DNA from: a virus
DNA length: 47,555 nt
Strand: one strand, 5' to 3'
Virus record (IMG/VR): IMGVR_UViG_3300030101_003664
Coordinates: 1 to 47,555 of that record
The notes under the pieces: model-generated
What the model was told of the DNA's origin: nothing
Databases searched by the model: none
The model's input: the letters and a program-made list of their open reading frames with translations, nothing else
Shown: one piece after another, positions 26,881 through 32,705 of the stretch
Layout: each line of letters begins with the position of its first letter
How positions within the stretch are numbered: the stretch's first letter is position 1
Translations under genes and position numbers: made by a program

Positions 26881-27207
26881 TTATTCACCCACATATCTAT
26901 ATTCTAAAATTGGCGCACCTACTTCATTGCGGGCAATTTTTCTACTTTCGTAGTTTGGTGACATAGCAAAATAAATTTTAATGCTGTGATTACTGCCACT
27001 AAATCGAGTGGCCTCAGGTCTACCCTCACGGACAAGTTCTTTTACTTTATCTTTTGACAATTTTCGAGTAGTGTCAATTTCGTTATAAATATCTTCCATT
27101 AGCCCCTTAACACTTCTAGCAACCCCATCTTTCATAATATATTCTACAAACTTAATGTCTGAGGCATTGAGACCTACTTTACCTTTCAGAATATCTACCC
27201 AACCCAT
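26881..27207 (-). CDS. Tagged winged-helix-like protein (MGWVDILK start)
   Basis: A 108-residue protein starting MGWVDILKGK with GAGGAATAAAA before ATG 27207. After the tag, residues about 20-100 have a helix-helix-helix-wing pattern: LMEDIYNEIDTTRKLSKDKV, then RPEATRFSGSNHSIKIYFAM. The protein ends with a strand. It shares only the first eight or nine residues with its neighbours plus a general winged-helix look. Probable DNA-binding or virion-internal protein; the exact role is unknown. Confidence 0.6.
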   Translation of the reverse strand: MGWVDILKGKVGLNASDIKFVEYIMKDGVARSVKGLMEDIYNEIDTTRKLSKDKVKELVREGRPEATRFSGSNHSIKIYFAMSPNYESRKIARNEVGAPILEYRYVGE

Positions 27208-27209
27208 TT

Positions 27210-27479
27210 TTATTCCTCTTTAAAATATACTTTCTTATATTCCCTTCTTCCCGTAATAGGGTGACTTCTTCTTATCGCTTCGGAACTGTAATTTTGGTTT
27301 AAATAATGGGCCATTTCTCTGATTGTAGGCATATTGGCCGTAGACAAGTTAAAAAGTTCCAATGATTGCATCATTTTTTCTCTGATTTCTTCCGTAGTTA
27401 GTTTTTCACTACTCATAACATCATCAATAAGACCTTTCGCTCTATAAGACATTCCCTTTAATATATCTTCCCAACCCAT
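27210..27479 (-). CDS. Tagged winged-helix-like protein (MGWEDILK start), first gene of late block
   Basis: An 89-residue protein beginning MGWEDILKGM, preceded by GAGGGTGTAAA. The body has helices EEIREKMMQSLELFN and MPTIREMAHYLNQNYSSEAIRR followed by a basic wing-like GRREYKKVYF, resembling a winged helix. It is the first gene of the unbroken leftward tagged block. The 115 bases upstream (27480-27594) are AT-rich with T and A runs and probably hold a promoter or terminator. Confidence 0.6.
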   Translation of the reverse strand: MGWEDILKGMSYRAKGLIDDVMSSEKLTTEEIREKMMQSLELFNLSTANMPTIREMAHYLNQNYSSEAIRRSHPITGRREYKKVYFKEE

Positions 27480-27594
27480 TTTACACCCTCTTTTTCAAAA
27501 TTTGCCCCGCAATTTTTTTGGCACTAGCAAAAAATTTTTTTTTGTTTTAATTGCGTAACCAGCGTAATGGCTTTAGAACATATAATCATTTATT

Positions 27595-27714
27595 TCACTT
27601 TTTCTTTGCCTTTCTTTTAAAGTTAGGTTTATTGGGTCTGTATTTTTCCCGCTTTTGTGATGGTTCATTATTTGGCCGCCTAATTATTTTGCTTTTTTTG
27701 CTCTTTTTTTTCAT
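27595..27714 (-). CDS. Very basic 39-residue peptide
   Basis: A short frame from ATG 27714 overlaps the end of the preceding gene in another frame. It encodes a peptide in which about half the residues are Lys or Arg (MKKKSKKSKIIRRP near the start, KRKAKKK at the end). A GGGGAATGCGC lies upstream as a weak ribosome site. Protamine-like peptides can condense DNA or bind RNA. The low-complexity A-rich DNA could also give such a frame by chance, so confidence is moderate. Confidence 0.4.
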   Translation of the reverse strand: MKKKSKKSKIIRRPNNEPSQKREKYRPNKPNFKRKAKKK

Positions 27715-28024
27715 TAAGCGCATTCCCCTTTTCCATAATTATATGATGTAAAGGCCAATACTGTAATATTGCCGAACTGTTTAAATCTAACTGGCATGTA
27801 TTATATAAGTCTTTACATTCCGCAAAGGTTTTGTTTAATAAATTCAGTAGGCGGCCCATTTCAGACTCATTTTGCAAAGGTGGACCATAAGAATGCCGCC
27901 AAAGTGTGTCAAAACGTCGCCAAATTAACATTAATTCATCAAATTTTTCCATAAGTGCGTCTGATGAGGCTAAAGTTAGCATATTTTTATGAAAATGGGC
28001 GGCTTTTTTCACATATTTTCCCAT
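27680..28024 (-). CDS. Hypothetical small helical protein
   Basis: ATG 28024 is taken as start (114 residues, MGKYVKKAAHFHK). The frame remains open upstream, but that part looks unlike coding sequence and contains a CCATATGG site. The protein is helical with an aromatic WRRFDTLWRHSYG segment and a charged Lys/Asn/Gln tail. It lacks a Shine-Dalgarno; AT-rich DNA about 30-50 bases upstream could be a TATA region for a leaderless transcript. No family recognised. Confidence 0.45.
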   Translation of the reverse strand: MGKYVKKAAHFHKNMLTLASSDALMEKFDELMLIWRRFDTLWRHSYGPPLQNESEMGRLLNLLNKTFAECKDLYNTCQLDLNSSAILQYWPLHHIIMEKGNALNEKKEQKKQNN

Positions 28025-28629
28025 ATATTGGGCTAAGAGGATTAGGTTTTTAAGTTTTTTTAAAAATTTAATTCCCAAAGTGAACCATATGGTTCGGTTT
28101 GTTATACAATACCGAAACCACATATATAAGGTTAAACTTCTTCCATGTTGGAAAAAGCCGCTTGTAATTCTCATTACCCGCCCTCCCTCAATCCTTATCG
28201 AATTACTACGCTCTACACCATATGGTAATGGGTTGGGAGGGTGGGTAATTCACCTGACGGATAATTAAACGGGCGAGGTATAAACTACTTAACGTCGATT
28301 TATTATTACCATATGGTAAGCGGAGCGAATTCTAAACAATCAAGGGTCGGGAGGGTGGGTACAAGTGTTTAGAGTTTGCGAGTGTCCTCAGGTAACTCGT
28401 TCCTCCTTACCATATGGTATATAATTTGTATCTACCTTGAGTTAAAAAATAAAGCAAAAAAGGGGTTTTTTTTCTGGAGAACCCATAACTCCCTGTTGGA
28501 TTACACACTTAGGCTGTCTTTTCAGGGACACCACCTATTTCTTCTAACATGACCGCTAGTCCCGTCATACAAAAGCAAAAAGCACGTTTGTTCATTTGTG
28601 TGTTTTAATCGAAGAAACCAACTGTGAAA
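28025..28629. repeat. Control segment 1: four CCATATGG sites and three G/C-rich cores
   Basis: There is no convincing gene in these 600 bases. CCATATGG occurs at 28085-28092 (inside the perfect palindrome GAACCATATGGTTC), 28218-28225, 28309-28316 and 28410-28417. G-rich cores lie at 28230-28245 and 28344-28359, each with four GGG runs, and one in opposite orientation at 28177-28187 (CCCGCCCTCCC). GTAATTC/GAATTAC repeats bracket the first two cores and TCTAAACA/TGTTTAGA (28331/28366) the third. From 28410 rightward the sequence looks like a promoter followed by a structured non-coding stretch. Confidence 0.8.
28410..28629 (+). ncRNA. Possible structured non-coding unit 1 with CCATATGG promoter
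   Basis: CCATATGG is followed by the shared element AATTTGTATCTACCTT and an A-rich stretch, then about 190 bases without an open frame. A GGGTT...AACCC pairing (about 28458-28482) and further self-complementary segments are visible. The unit points toward the 3' end of the leftward operon at 28630. It has counterparts at 30049 and 31203 with the same promoter element. Whether it is transcribed is unknown. Confidence 0.3.
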
Positions 28630-28944
28630 TTATTCTTCTTCATGTCGAGTCCATCTATAATACGCCTCATAGAACTCTTCCATGTAGATATTGAAAATCT
28701 GATATTGGAAGAATTCATAGATGGTATGACCTGTTGCTTGACCAATGCCGATATGTTCTTGACCTAAATTGTAAGCCCATGCAACATCCCAAATATCCGT
28801 GTTATAGATTGGTAATAAACCATCAATGAATTCAGGAATGTAATCTTCATTGTTTTCATATTGATTCAAAAACTCCTGAACTTGTTCATTCCAATCGTAG
28901 TCAAACTGTTGATTGATAGCAAATAAGGGACTAACTTCATTCAT
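28630..28944 (-). CDS. Acidic hypothetical protein of control-region operon A
   Basis: The start is placed at ATG 28944 (MNEVSPLF, 104 residues), which overlaps the upstream stop and has GGTGATG before it; an ATG at 28959 is also possible. The protein is acidic and aromatic, with QEFLNQYENNEDYIPEFIDG and IYMEEFYEAYYRWTRHEEE at the end. It is helical, with no recognised domain. It is the last gene of a four-gene leftward unit driven from the CCATATGG promoter near 29500. Confidence 0.55.
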   Translation of the reverse strand: MNEVSPLFAINQQFDYDWNEQVQEFLNQYENNEDYIPEFIDGLLPIYNTDIWDVAWAYNLGQEHIGIGQATGHTIYEFFQYQIFNIYMEEFYEAYYRWTRHEEE

Positions 28945-29047
28945 CGTCTTCATCACCATTACAAATCACACAAGAAAGTAGGGGATAAATATGACCATGA
29001 CGGGCGCACATTTCTGTTATCTTAGTAGCCCACTTTTCATCAGTCAT
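28937..29047 (-). CDS. 36-residue zinc-ribbon-like peptide with acidic DEDDE tail
   Basis: ATG 29047 overlaps the upstream TGA (ATGA) and is preceded by GAGGTGAAGAAG. The peptide has Cys14/His17/His19 followed by Cys26-x2-Cys29, a possible single metal site, and ends in GDEDDE. The same acidic ending closes the tiny open frames at 29676, 30187, 31022 and 31409, linking it to that micro-gene family. Its stop overlaps the start of the next gene. Confidence 0.55.
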   Translation of the reverse strand: MTDEKWATKITEMCARHGHIYPLLSCVICNGDEDDE

Positions 29048-29265
29048 TCTTCTTCACCTCGCACATAAGGCCATCCTTCTTTACCTCGGCAAACTACCAT
29101 GATGATTTTACGGAATTTGTCGAGTCTTGAACCTGCAACAATTTCTTCATCATATTCTTGTCTGGCCCATTCAATTAGGGCTTCCAATAACTTAATCTCT
29201 TCTTCATCAAAGAGATAGAGATGGTTATGAATCCATGCTGAAACATACTCAAAGTCAAATTTCAT
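29044..29265 (-). CDS. Small acidic helical protein of operon A
   Basis: A 73-residue protein starting at ATG 29265, which overlaps the upstream TGA and has GGGGTGAAAG before it. It is two to three helices (VSAWIHNHLYLFDEEEIKLL; ALIEWARQEYDEE) with a short basic patch and an acidic GEEE end. The compact size and fold would suit a regulator or partner protein. No recognisable family. Confidence 0.55.
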   Translation of the reverse strand: MKFDFEYVSAWIHNHLYLFDEEEIKLLEALIEWARQEYDEEIVAGSRLDKFRKIIMVVCRGKEGWPYVRGEEE

Positions 29266-29441
29266 TCTTTCACCCCATTCATCTCTTCCATTTGAAGAGT
29301 TGCCTTTTCAAGTGCTTCGACTAAATCGGCAATTAGTTCATTTGGGGTATTACCCGATACTGCAAGTTCATCAATAATGAACTTCTCATATCGGTTCTGC
29401 TTAATCTTTATGCGAAATTTGGGTTCTTTTTTCCAAAACAT
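29262..29441 (-). CDS. Small protein, possibly ribbon-helix-helix, first gene of operon A
   Basis: ATG 29441 with GGTGAAAC upstream gives 59 residues beginning MFWKKEPKFRIK. An N-terminal basic strand (FRIKIKQNRYEKF) followed by two helices (ELIADLVEALEKAT) resembles a ribbon-helix-helix DNA-binding fold, though the match is loose. It would be transcribed from the CCATATGG/TATA element at 29466-29506. A regulator acting on the palindromes is an attractive but unproven role. Confidence 0.45.
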   Translation of the reverse strand: MFWKKEPKFRIKIKQNRYEKFIIDELAVSGNTPNELIADLVEALEKATLQMEEMNGVKE

Positions 29442-29461
29442 TGTTTCACCAATTAGACCTA

Positions 29462-29507
29462 TGCTTTTTGGGATATAAGGTATATACAAAATTATCTACC
29501 ATATGGT
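29462..29507 (-). promoter_or_regulatory. CCATATGG promoter of operon A
   Basis: Read leftward, CCATATGG (29499-29506) is followed by GTAGATAATTTTGTATATACC and then TTATATCCC, about 30 bases ahead of the first start codon. The same order (palindrome, TTTGTAT, TACCTTA) recurs before the genes at 30562 and 32081 and, on the other strand, at 28410 and 31203. The TTATAT part may be the TATA box and the palindrome an activator or repressor site. Confidence 0.5.
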
Positions 29508-29675
29508 AACGAAACTCGGAGTGTATACGGTGGGAGGGAGGGCAAAAGTTGAGGAGCCTCTCGTAAAATAAGGATATAAAAGTTATACTTGTAGCGTTTG
29601 AATTAACGAAACGCTACTGCGTATTCCTATTATTATTACCATATGGTAACAAAATGACGTAAGTGTATTTACGCA
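29508..29675. repeat. G-rich core, 9-bp hairpin and CCATATGG site
   Basis: GGTGGGAGGGAGGG lies at 29529-29542. A perfect nine-base-pair stem, GTAGCGTTT (29591-29599) with AAACGCTAC (29609-29617) around a nine-base loop, lies further right. CCATATGG follows at 29639-29646 within TTACCATATGGTAA. A TATA-like TTTTATAT is present on the leftward strand near 29574. No gene longer than the neighbouring micro-ORF is supported here. Confidence 0.6.
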
Positions 29676-29708
29676 TCATTCATCGTCTTCGTCTGAATTG
29701 TAAATCAT
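29676..29708 (-). CDS. Acidic micro-gene encoding MIYNSDEDDE
   Basis: A ten-codon frame with an excellent ribosome site, GGAGGATAAAAA, directly before ATG 29708. A CCATATGG palindrome (29743-29750) lies 35 bases before the start codon. The frame at 31022 on the other strand encodes MKYTSDEDDE with the same leader plan (CCATATGG, then TGCG...AGCA...TAT, then GGAGGAT). The two use different codons for the same Ser, Asp and Glu residues (TCA against AGC, GAT against GAC), which points to selection on the peptide. Confidence 0.5.
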   Translation of the reverse strand: MIYNSDEDDE

Positions 29709-30048
29709 TTTTTATCCTCCTGCGGGCAATATGCTGGCGCACCCATATGGTTCTGGAATGGGAGAGCAAGGAACAGAGTAGTGGGAGGGCGGGAATGTCT
29801 CTCCATGTTCCAGAATCCGCATGAGGTATAAATTACTTTACATTGATTTATTATTACCATATGGGATGGGATTCCGCAGGGTCGCACCTATTGAATGCTG
29901 ACCATATGGTTGCCGATAAAATCGGAGTCTAAAGTTTTAGAGCAGTGATTAAAGAAAGGAACGAAGTGGATTGGGAGGGCGGGTACATCTTTAATCAGGG
30001 GTCTAAAAGTTTAGACGTTCTGCCTTATATATGATTGAGGGACTAAAC
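29709..30048. repeat. Control segment 2: three CCATATGG sites and two IR-flanked G cores
   Basis: CCATATGG sites are at 29743-29750, 29867-29874 and 29902-29909. A G core at 29783-29793 is enclosed by a near-perfect inverted repeat of about 16 bases (29751-29766 with 29799-29815). A second G core at 29973-29983 is enclosed by the perfect TGATTAAAGA (29946-29955) and TCTTTAATCA (29988-29997). The 29820-29875 stretch repeats, almost base for base, that at 28275-28317. I see no supported gene. Confidence 0.75.
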
Positions 30049-30186
30049 CCATATGGTAAGTGATAAGTTAATTTGTATATATCACACCTCAAAAAAGGCC
30101 AGAGGGGTGTCCTGAAACACCCCCCTAGCGGCTACCTAACCCATTTTAGGGCTAGGCTTACAACGAATAGGACTCTAACCCCCTAA
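30049..30186 (+). ncRNA. Possible structured non-coding unit 2 with CCATATGG promoter
   Basis: CCATATGG (30049-30056) is followed by TTAATTTGTATATATCAC and then an A-run. A hairpin GGGGTGT (30104-30110)/ACACCCC (30117-30123) follows, and then CTAACCC/GGGCTAG pairing. There is no open frame. It faces the 3' end of the leftward gene at 30227, as units 1 and 3 do. The hairpins could also be terminators for that operon. Confidence 0.35.
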
Positions 30187-30222
30187 TCATTCGTCGTCGT
30201 CATCATCAGAACGGTAAAGCAA
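30187..30222 (-). CDS. Possible acidic micro-gene MLYRSDDDDDE (TTG start)
   Basis: An eleven-codon frame just after the stop of the 111-residue gene, with GGGTG five bases before a TTG. The product, MLYRSDDDDDE, matches the M-x-Y-x-S-D pattern of the other acidic micro-ORFs. The TTG start and short length make this weaker than 29676 and 31022. It is listed because the pattern recurs. Confidence 0.35.
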   Translation of the reverse strand: MLYRSDDDDDE

Positions 30223-30226
30223 AGAA

Positions 30227-30562
30227 TCACCCTTGATTCTTAGCCTGTTCTTTGATGGCTTTTTCAACCTTTGCTTGAACGTTATCGAAATCCTTCTTAC
30301 GAGGGACTTCAAGTTCTGGCAAAGCGTTGAAAACAGACATTAGTGCCGTAACATGAGTATCACGCACCTCAATCTGTTCTTGAGTCAAGACAATGCGTTG
30401 GCGGGCTGTTCTGGTTAGAGCATAAACAGCCTTCAACTGATTTGTCTTGTTTGTTTTGTTGTAGGACTCAAACATGGCCTTAGCCATGTCATAGTCCTCA
30501 TGGTCTGAGTTATCCTCAAGCCATGTGGCTACGTTGGTTTGCATATCTTGTATTGTAGACAT
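30227..30562 (-). CDS. Hypothetical helical protein of operon B
   Basis: ATG 30562 with GGTGAAAAA upstream gives 111 residues (MSTIQDMQTNVATW). It is all-helical, with an acidic first half and a basic end (KVEKAIKEQAKNQG). It also has a Thr/Arg-rich TRTARQRIVLTQEQ segment that could bind nucleic acid. It is transcribed from a CCATATGG promoter (30620-30627) with a TTATATGC box. Base and codon use look less AT-rich than in the flanking late genes. No family recognised. Confidence 0.55.
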   Translation of the reverse strand: MSTIQDMQTNVATWLEDNSDHEDYDMAKAMFESYNKTNKTNQLKAVYALTRTARQRIVLTQEQIEVRDTHVTALMSVFNALPELEVPRKKDFDNVQAKVEKAIKEQAKNQG

Positions 30563-31021
30563 TTTTTCACCATTAAGTAGGCTAATTTTGAGCATATAAG
30601 GCTCTATACAAATTACCCACCATATGGTAACTCATGAAATGAGAGAACATTAGAGTTCTTTAGTTTCACGGAGCATAGCAGTGGGAGGGAGGGTGTAGAA
30701 AGTAAAGAAGTCTAAGGGGCGTTTGCCTTATATATGAGGAATGCTAATCTTTCAATGTGTATGCCATTGAAAAGCAGTTCCATATGGTTTATTTCTAGCA
30801 CAATAATAAATAAGCAGGTTTAGAAAATACAGGAGTGAAACGGAGGGAGGGTGTGGCTAAGTATCTTCTAAAGATGTGTTTTATATTAGTGGCCGAAGGC
30901 GAGCGAAGCGACTAGCAATAAACCTTAGGTGTTCAAGACTTTTACAATAATTATTATTTTACAACTTTCCTTACCATATGGTCATGCGTTAGCAGTATAT
31001 GACCTGCGGGAGGATTAACGG
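30563..31021. repeat. Control segment 3: CCATATGG promoter, two IR-flanked G cores, further palindromes
   Basis: CCATATGG lies at 30620-30627 (leftward promoter of operon B), 30780-30787 and 30974-30981. A G core at 30683-30693 is bracketed by TTCTTTAGTTTC (30656-30667) and GAAAGTAAAGAA (30698-30709). A G core at 30842-30851 is bracketed by TTTAGAAAATAC (30819-30830) and GTATCTTCTAAA (30861-30872). The stem sequences differ between copies while the cores stay the same. No gene is supported. Confidence 0.75.
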
Positions 31022-31054
31022 ATGAAATATACTAGCGACGAAGACGACGAGTGA
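31022..31054 (+). CDS. Acidic micro-gene encoding MKYTSDEDDE
   Basis: The only rightward member of the micro-gene family. ATG 31022 has GGGAGGATTAACG upstream, and CCATATGG (30974-30981) lies 40 bases before it. The peptide differs from MIYNSDEDDE (29676) at two of ten residues. It lies between two palindromes with no overlapping gene, so its acidic end is not explained by a ribosome site for a following gene. Confidence 0.5.
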   Translation: MKYTSDEDDE

Positions 31055-31202
31055 ATTTCATTTTTCCGTTACCATATGGTTCAAAACTCAAATCGACAAG
31101 AAAAGAAAGGTTTGTTTAGGCTCGATGGGAGGGTGGGAAGTAAGAAAGTTTTCTTTTTGCAGGTGATTTGACAGCGAAGCGGTTTTGACACCTGAGGCTG
31201 TG
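31055..31202. repeat. CCATATGG site and IR-flanked G core
   Basis: CCATATGG is at 31072-31079, and GGGAGGGTGGG at 31127-31137. The core is flanked by an imperfect inverted repeat (about 31097-31109 with 31148-31159) and an outer CAAATC/GATTTG pair. The architecture is the same as in the preceding segments. No gene seen. Confidence 0.65.
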
Positions 31203-31408
31203 CCATATGGTAAGTAATTTGTATTTACCTTAATTTAAAAAAATAATAAAATTAGCCTTTTTAATTCATGCTAAGGAATAAGCAGTTTTACGCTCCTACT
31301 CAGGAGGTGTGAATTTTGTTCTGAATTCTAACATGAGGGTTTAGCCTAAACCCACAAAATGACCTATTAAGATAGGTCTTGATGGTGCGATGGGCAATTT
31401 ACCGAAAA
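31203..31408 (+). ncRNA. Possible structured non-coding unit 3 with CCATATGG promoter
   Basis: CCATATGG (31203-31210) is followed by TAATTTGTATTTACCTTA and an A/T-rich stretch, then three clear hairpins. These are CTCCT/AGGAG (31293-31306), GGGTTTA-GCC-TAAACCC (31337-31353) and GACCTAT-TAAG-ATAGGTC (31361-31378). No open frame is present. This is the best-folded of the three units; it may be a small RNA, or a set of terminators for the converging operon. Confidence 0.4.
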
Positions 31409-31456
31409 TCACTCATCGTCATCATCTTCCAGATACCTAATTATCGGAAGAATCAT
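31409..31456 (-). CDS. Possible acidic micro-gene MILPIIRYLEDDDDE
   Basis: A fifteen-codon frame overlapping the last codons of the 214-residue gene in another frame, with GGTG six bases before ATG 31456. The ending RYLEDDDDE resembles the other acidic micro-ORFs. The overlap limits how freely it could arise or vary, so support is modest. Confidence 0.35.
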   Translation of the reverse strand: MILPIIRYLEDDDDE

Positions 31457-32081
31457 CTGACTCACCATCGGTTTCTTCAGAAGAAGAACCTGTGTATGGA
31501 ACAATCCATTCTGACGTTACATCGAATGGCTGACCAACTTCGGTAATTCCCCAAACCTTGTTCTGACGTGCTGTTTTAGCCTTTGATGCCTCTGACTTAA
31601 CATTAGCATCGACAAACGTTTCCTTGTTAGGATATGCTACACCATCTCCCCGTGTTTTTGAAGCACGTTGAATAACTGTGTGTGTGAAATCCATTTCAAG
31701 TGAATTGTTCCCAGCCAATACATCCCACATTGAAGAATACGCTTCATTCATAACAATACTTCGATTGTCTAATGCTGCGGATTCTGATGTGTGCCAATTG
31801 GTGTTTGACATACCACGTTGTTTAGGCCAGAAAGGAAGTTCTCTTCCGTTCTGTTGAATAATACCTTTGCAGATTTGACGCTTGTAGGCTCGCTTGTCAC
31901 CACTAGCCAATTCACGTTCTACATATTCAAGGTAATCCTCAAATTCCTCTTGTTCCATTCCAATGGTTTCCGCTTGTTCACGGGATGCTTCTAACTTCTC
32001 ATTAAGAAAAGTTCGGACATCCGCTGTCCATGCGTTCCATTCTTCGTCTTGCATACTATTGTCTTTCTTGTTTTTAGACAT
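31437..32081 (-). CDS. Hypothetical protein of operon C with acidic tail
   Basis: ATG 32081 with GGGAGAAAAAAAT upstream gives 214 residues (MSKNKKDNSMQDEEW). An acidic helical N-terminal half contains EEFEDYLEYVERELASGDKR. The centre has polar segments, and residues from about 195 form a Ser/Asp/Glu-rich disordered tail (SSSEETDGESDDSSDN). No catalytic motif. It is expressed from the CCATATGG element at 32155-32162 facing leftward. It could be an early regulatory or host-interacting protein, by position only. Confidence 0.55.
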   Translation of the reverse strand: MSKNKKDNSMQDEEWNAWTADVRTFLNEKLEASREQAETIGMEQEEFEDYLEYVERELASGDKRAYKRQICKGIIQQNGRELPFWPKQRGMSNTNWHTSESAALDNRSIVMNEAYSSMWDVLAGNNSLEMDFTHTVIQRASKTRGDGVAYPNKETFVDANVKSEASKAKTARQNKVWGITEVGQPFDVTSEWIVPYTGSSSEETDGESDDSSDN

Positions 32082-32705
32082 ATTTTTTTCTCCCGCCTGT
32101 TTAGGCACTAATATCTATGACATTTAGCACTTAAGGTATATACGAAATTATCTACCATATGGTAAGGAAAAAATGTTTTTGAATTAGAAGCGGTGTAGTT
32201 GGAAACACTTGGTGTGGCTAGTAACACTAGGTGTCTTGATTGACCTAAAACCCCTTTATAAGTCAAAAGCGCACCCTCAGACTGTTGGAATCAAACAATG
32301 ATTTGTGCATACAATACCAAAGTTGTAATTGTTTGTTGCAATTTGATAAACCTAAATTGCACTATACAATTATCTTGAATAAAGTGCATCTAATATGGTT
32401 AATTATAATTTACAATATGTCGGAGATTCTCAAATGAGAAAGTGTGAGACAAACAAAATGTGGGAGATAATTGGATTTATCCTTACAAGTTGTTCTATAT
32501 TCTCATATTCTCATTATTCTCATATATATTATTATTATTATTTTTTTGTATGTATGTATGTGTGTGTGGAGGCCAAATGATTGAGAAACATGAGAAAATG
32601 AGAATCTCGGACAAAGTGTATGCGAGAATTGGATTTTCTCATACGTTTTGTGTTTCTCATTTGTCTCATTGTGAGAATGTCCAACATTTTGTAGGAGATA
32701 TTAGA
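32082..32705. promoter_or_regulatory. Left-right divergence region with TTCTCAT/ATGAGAA cluster
   Basis: No gene is supported in these 620 bases. The last CCATATGG (32155-32162), with GTATATACCTTA, is the leftward promoter of operon C. A hairpin TGCAATTT (32337-32344)/AAATTGCA (32354-32361) follows. From 32427 to 32678 there are ten exact TTCTCA/TGAGAA hexamers in both orientations, plus at least three one-mismatch copies and an AT/TG-rich low-complexity patch (32522-32570). Rightward transcription begins after this cluster, so it probably holds the early promoter and operator or replication-origin sites. Confidence 0.65.

Noticed and set aside
28080-28268. A 62-codon rightward frame through control segment 1
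   Set aside because: It runs across CCATATGG sites, a reversed G core and inverted repeats, has no ribosome site, and its product looks like translated repeat DNA.
29705-29887. A 60-codon leftward frame upstream of the MIYNSDEDDE micro-gene
   Set aside because: It covers a G core and its inverted repeats and has no credible start. The micro-gene with GGAGGATAAAAA is better supported.
28937-31456. Acidic C-termini as a general protein tail across the genome
   Set aside because: Many genes here end in Glu-Glu-Glu because the codons double as a purine-rich ribosome site for the next overlapping gene. Only the SDEDDE micro-ORFs without an overlapping downstream start are counted.
28085-32162. 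CRISPR array
   Set aside because: The repeated unit is an 8-14 base palindrome with irregular spacing from 35 to over 1000 bases, not a 25-37 base repeat with uniform spacers, and no cas genes are present.
28085-32162. CCATATGG as a restriction site (it contains CATATG)
   Set aside because: Viruses usually avoid restriction sites, whereas this one is concentrated in one regulatory region and linked to promoter-like elements.
32460-32705. N-terminal 82-residue extension of the gene ending at 33200, with an apparent membrane segment
   Set aside because: The extension is the TTCTCAT repeat cluster and low-complexity DNA read in frame. Homologues recalled from other viruses begin at the NLFYLD strand, matching ATG 32706.
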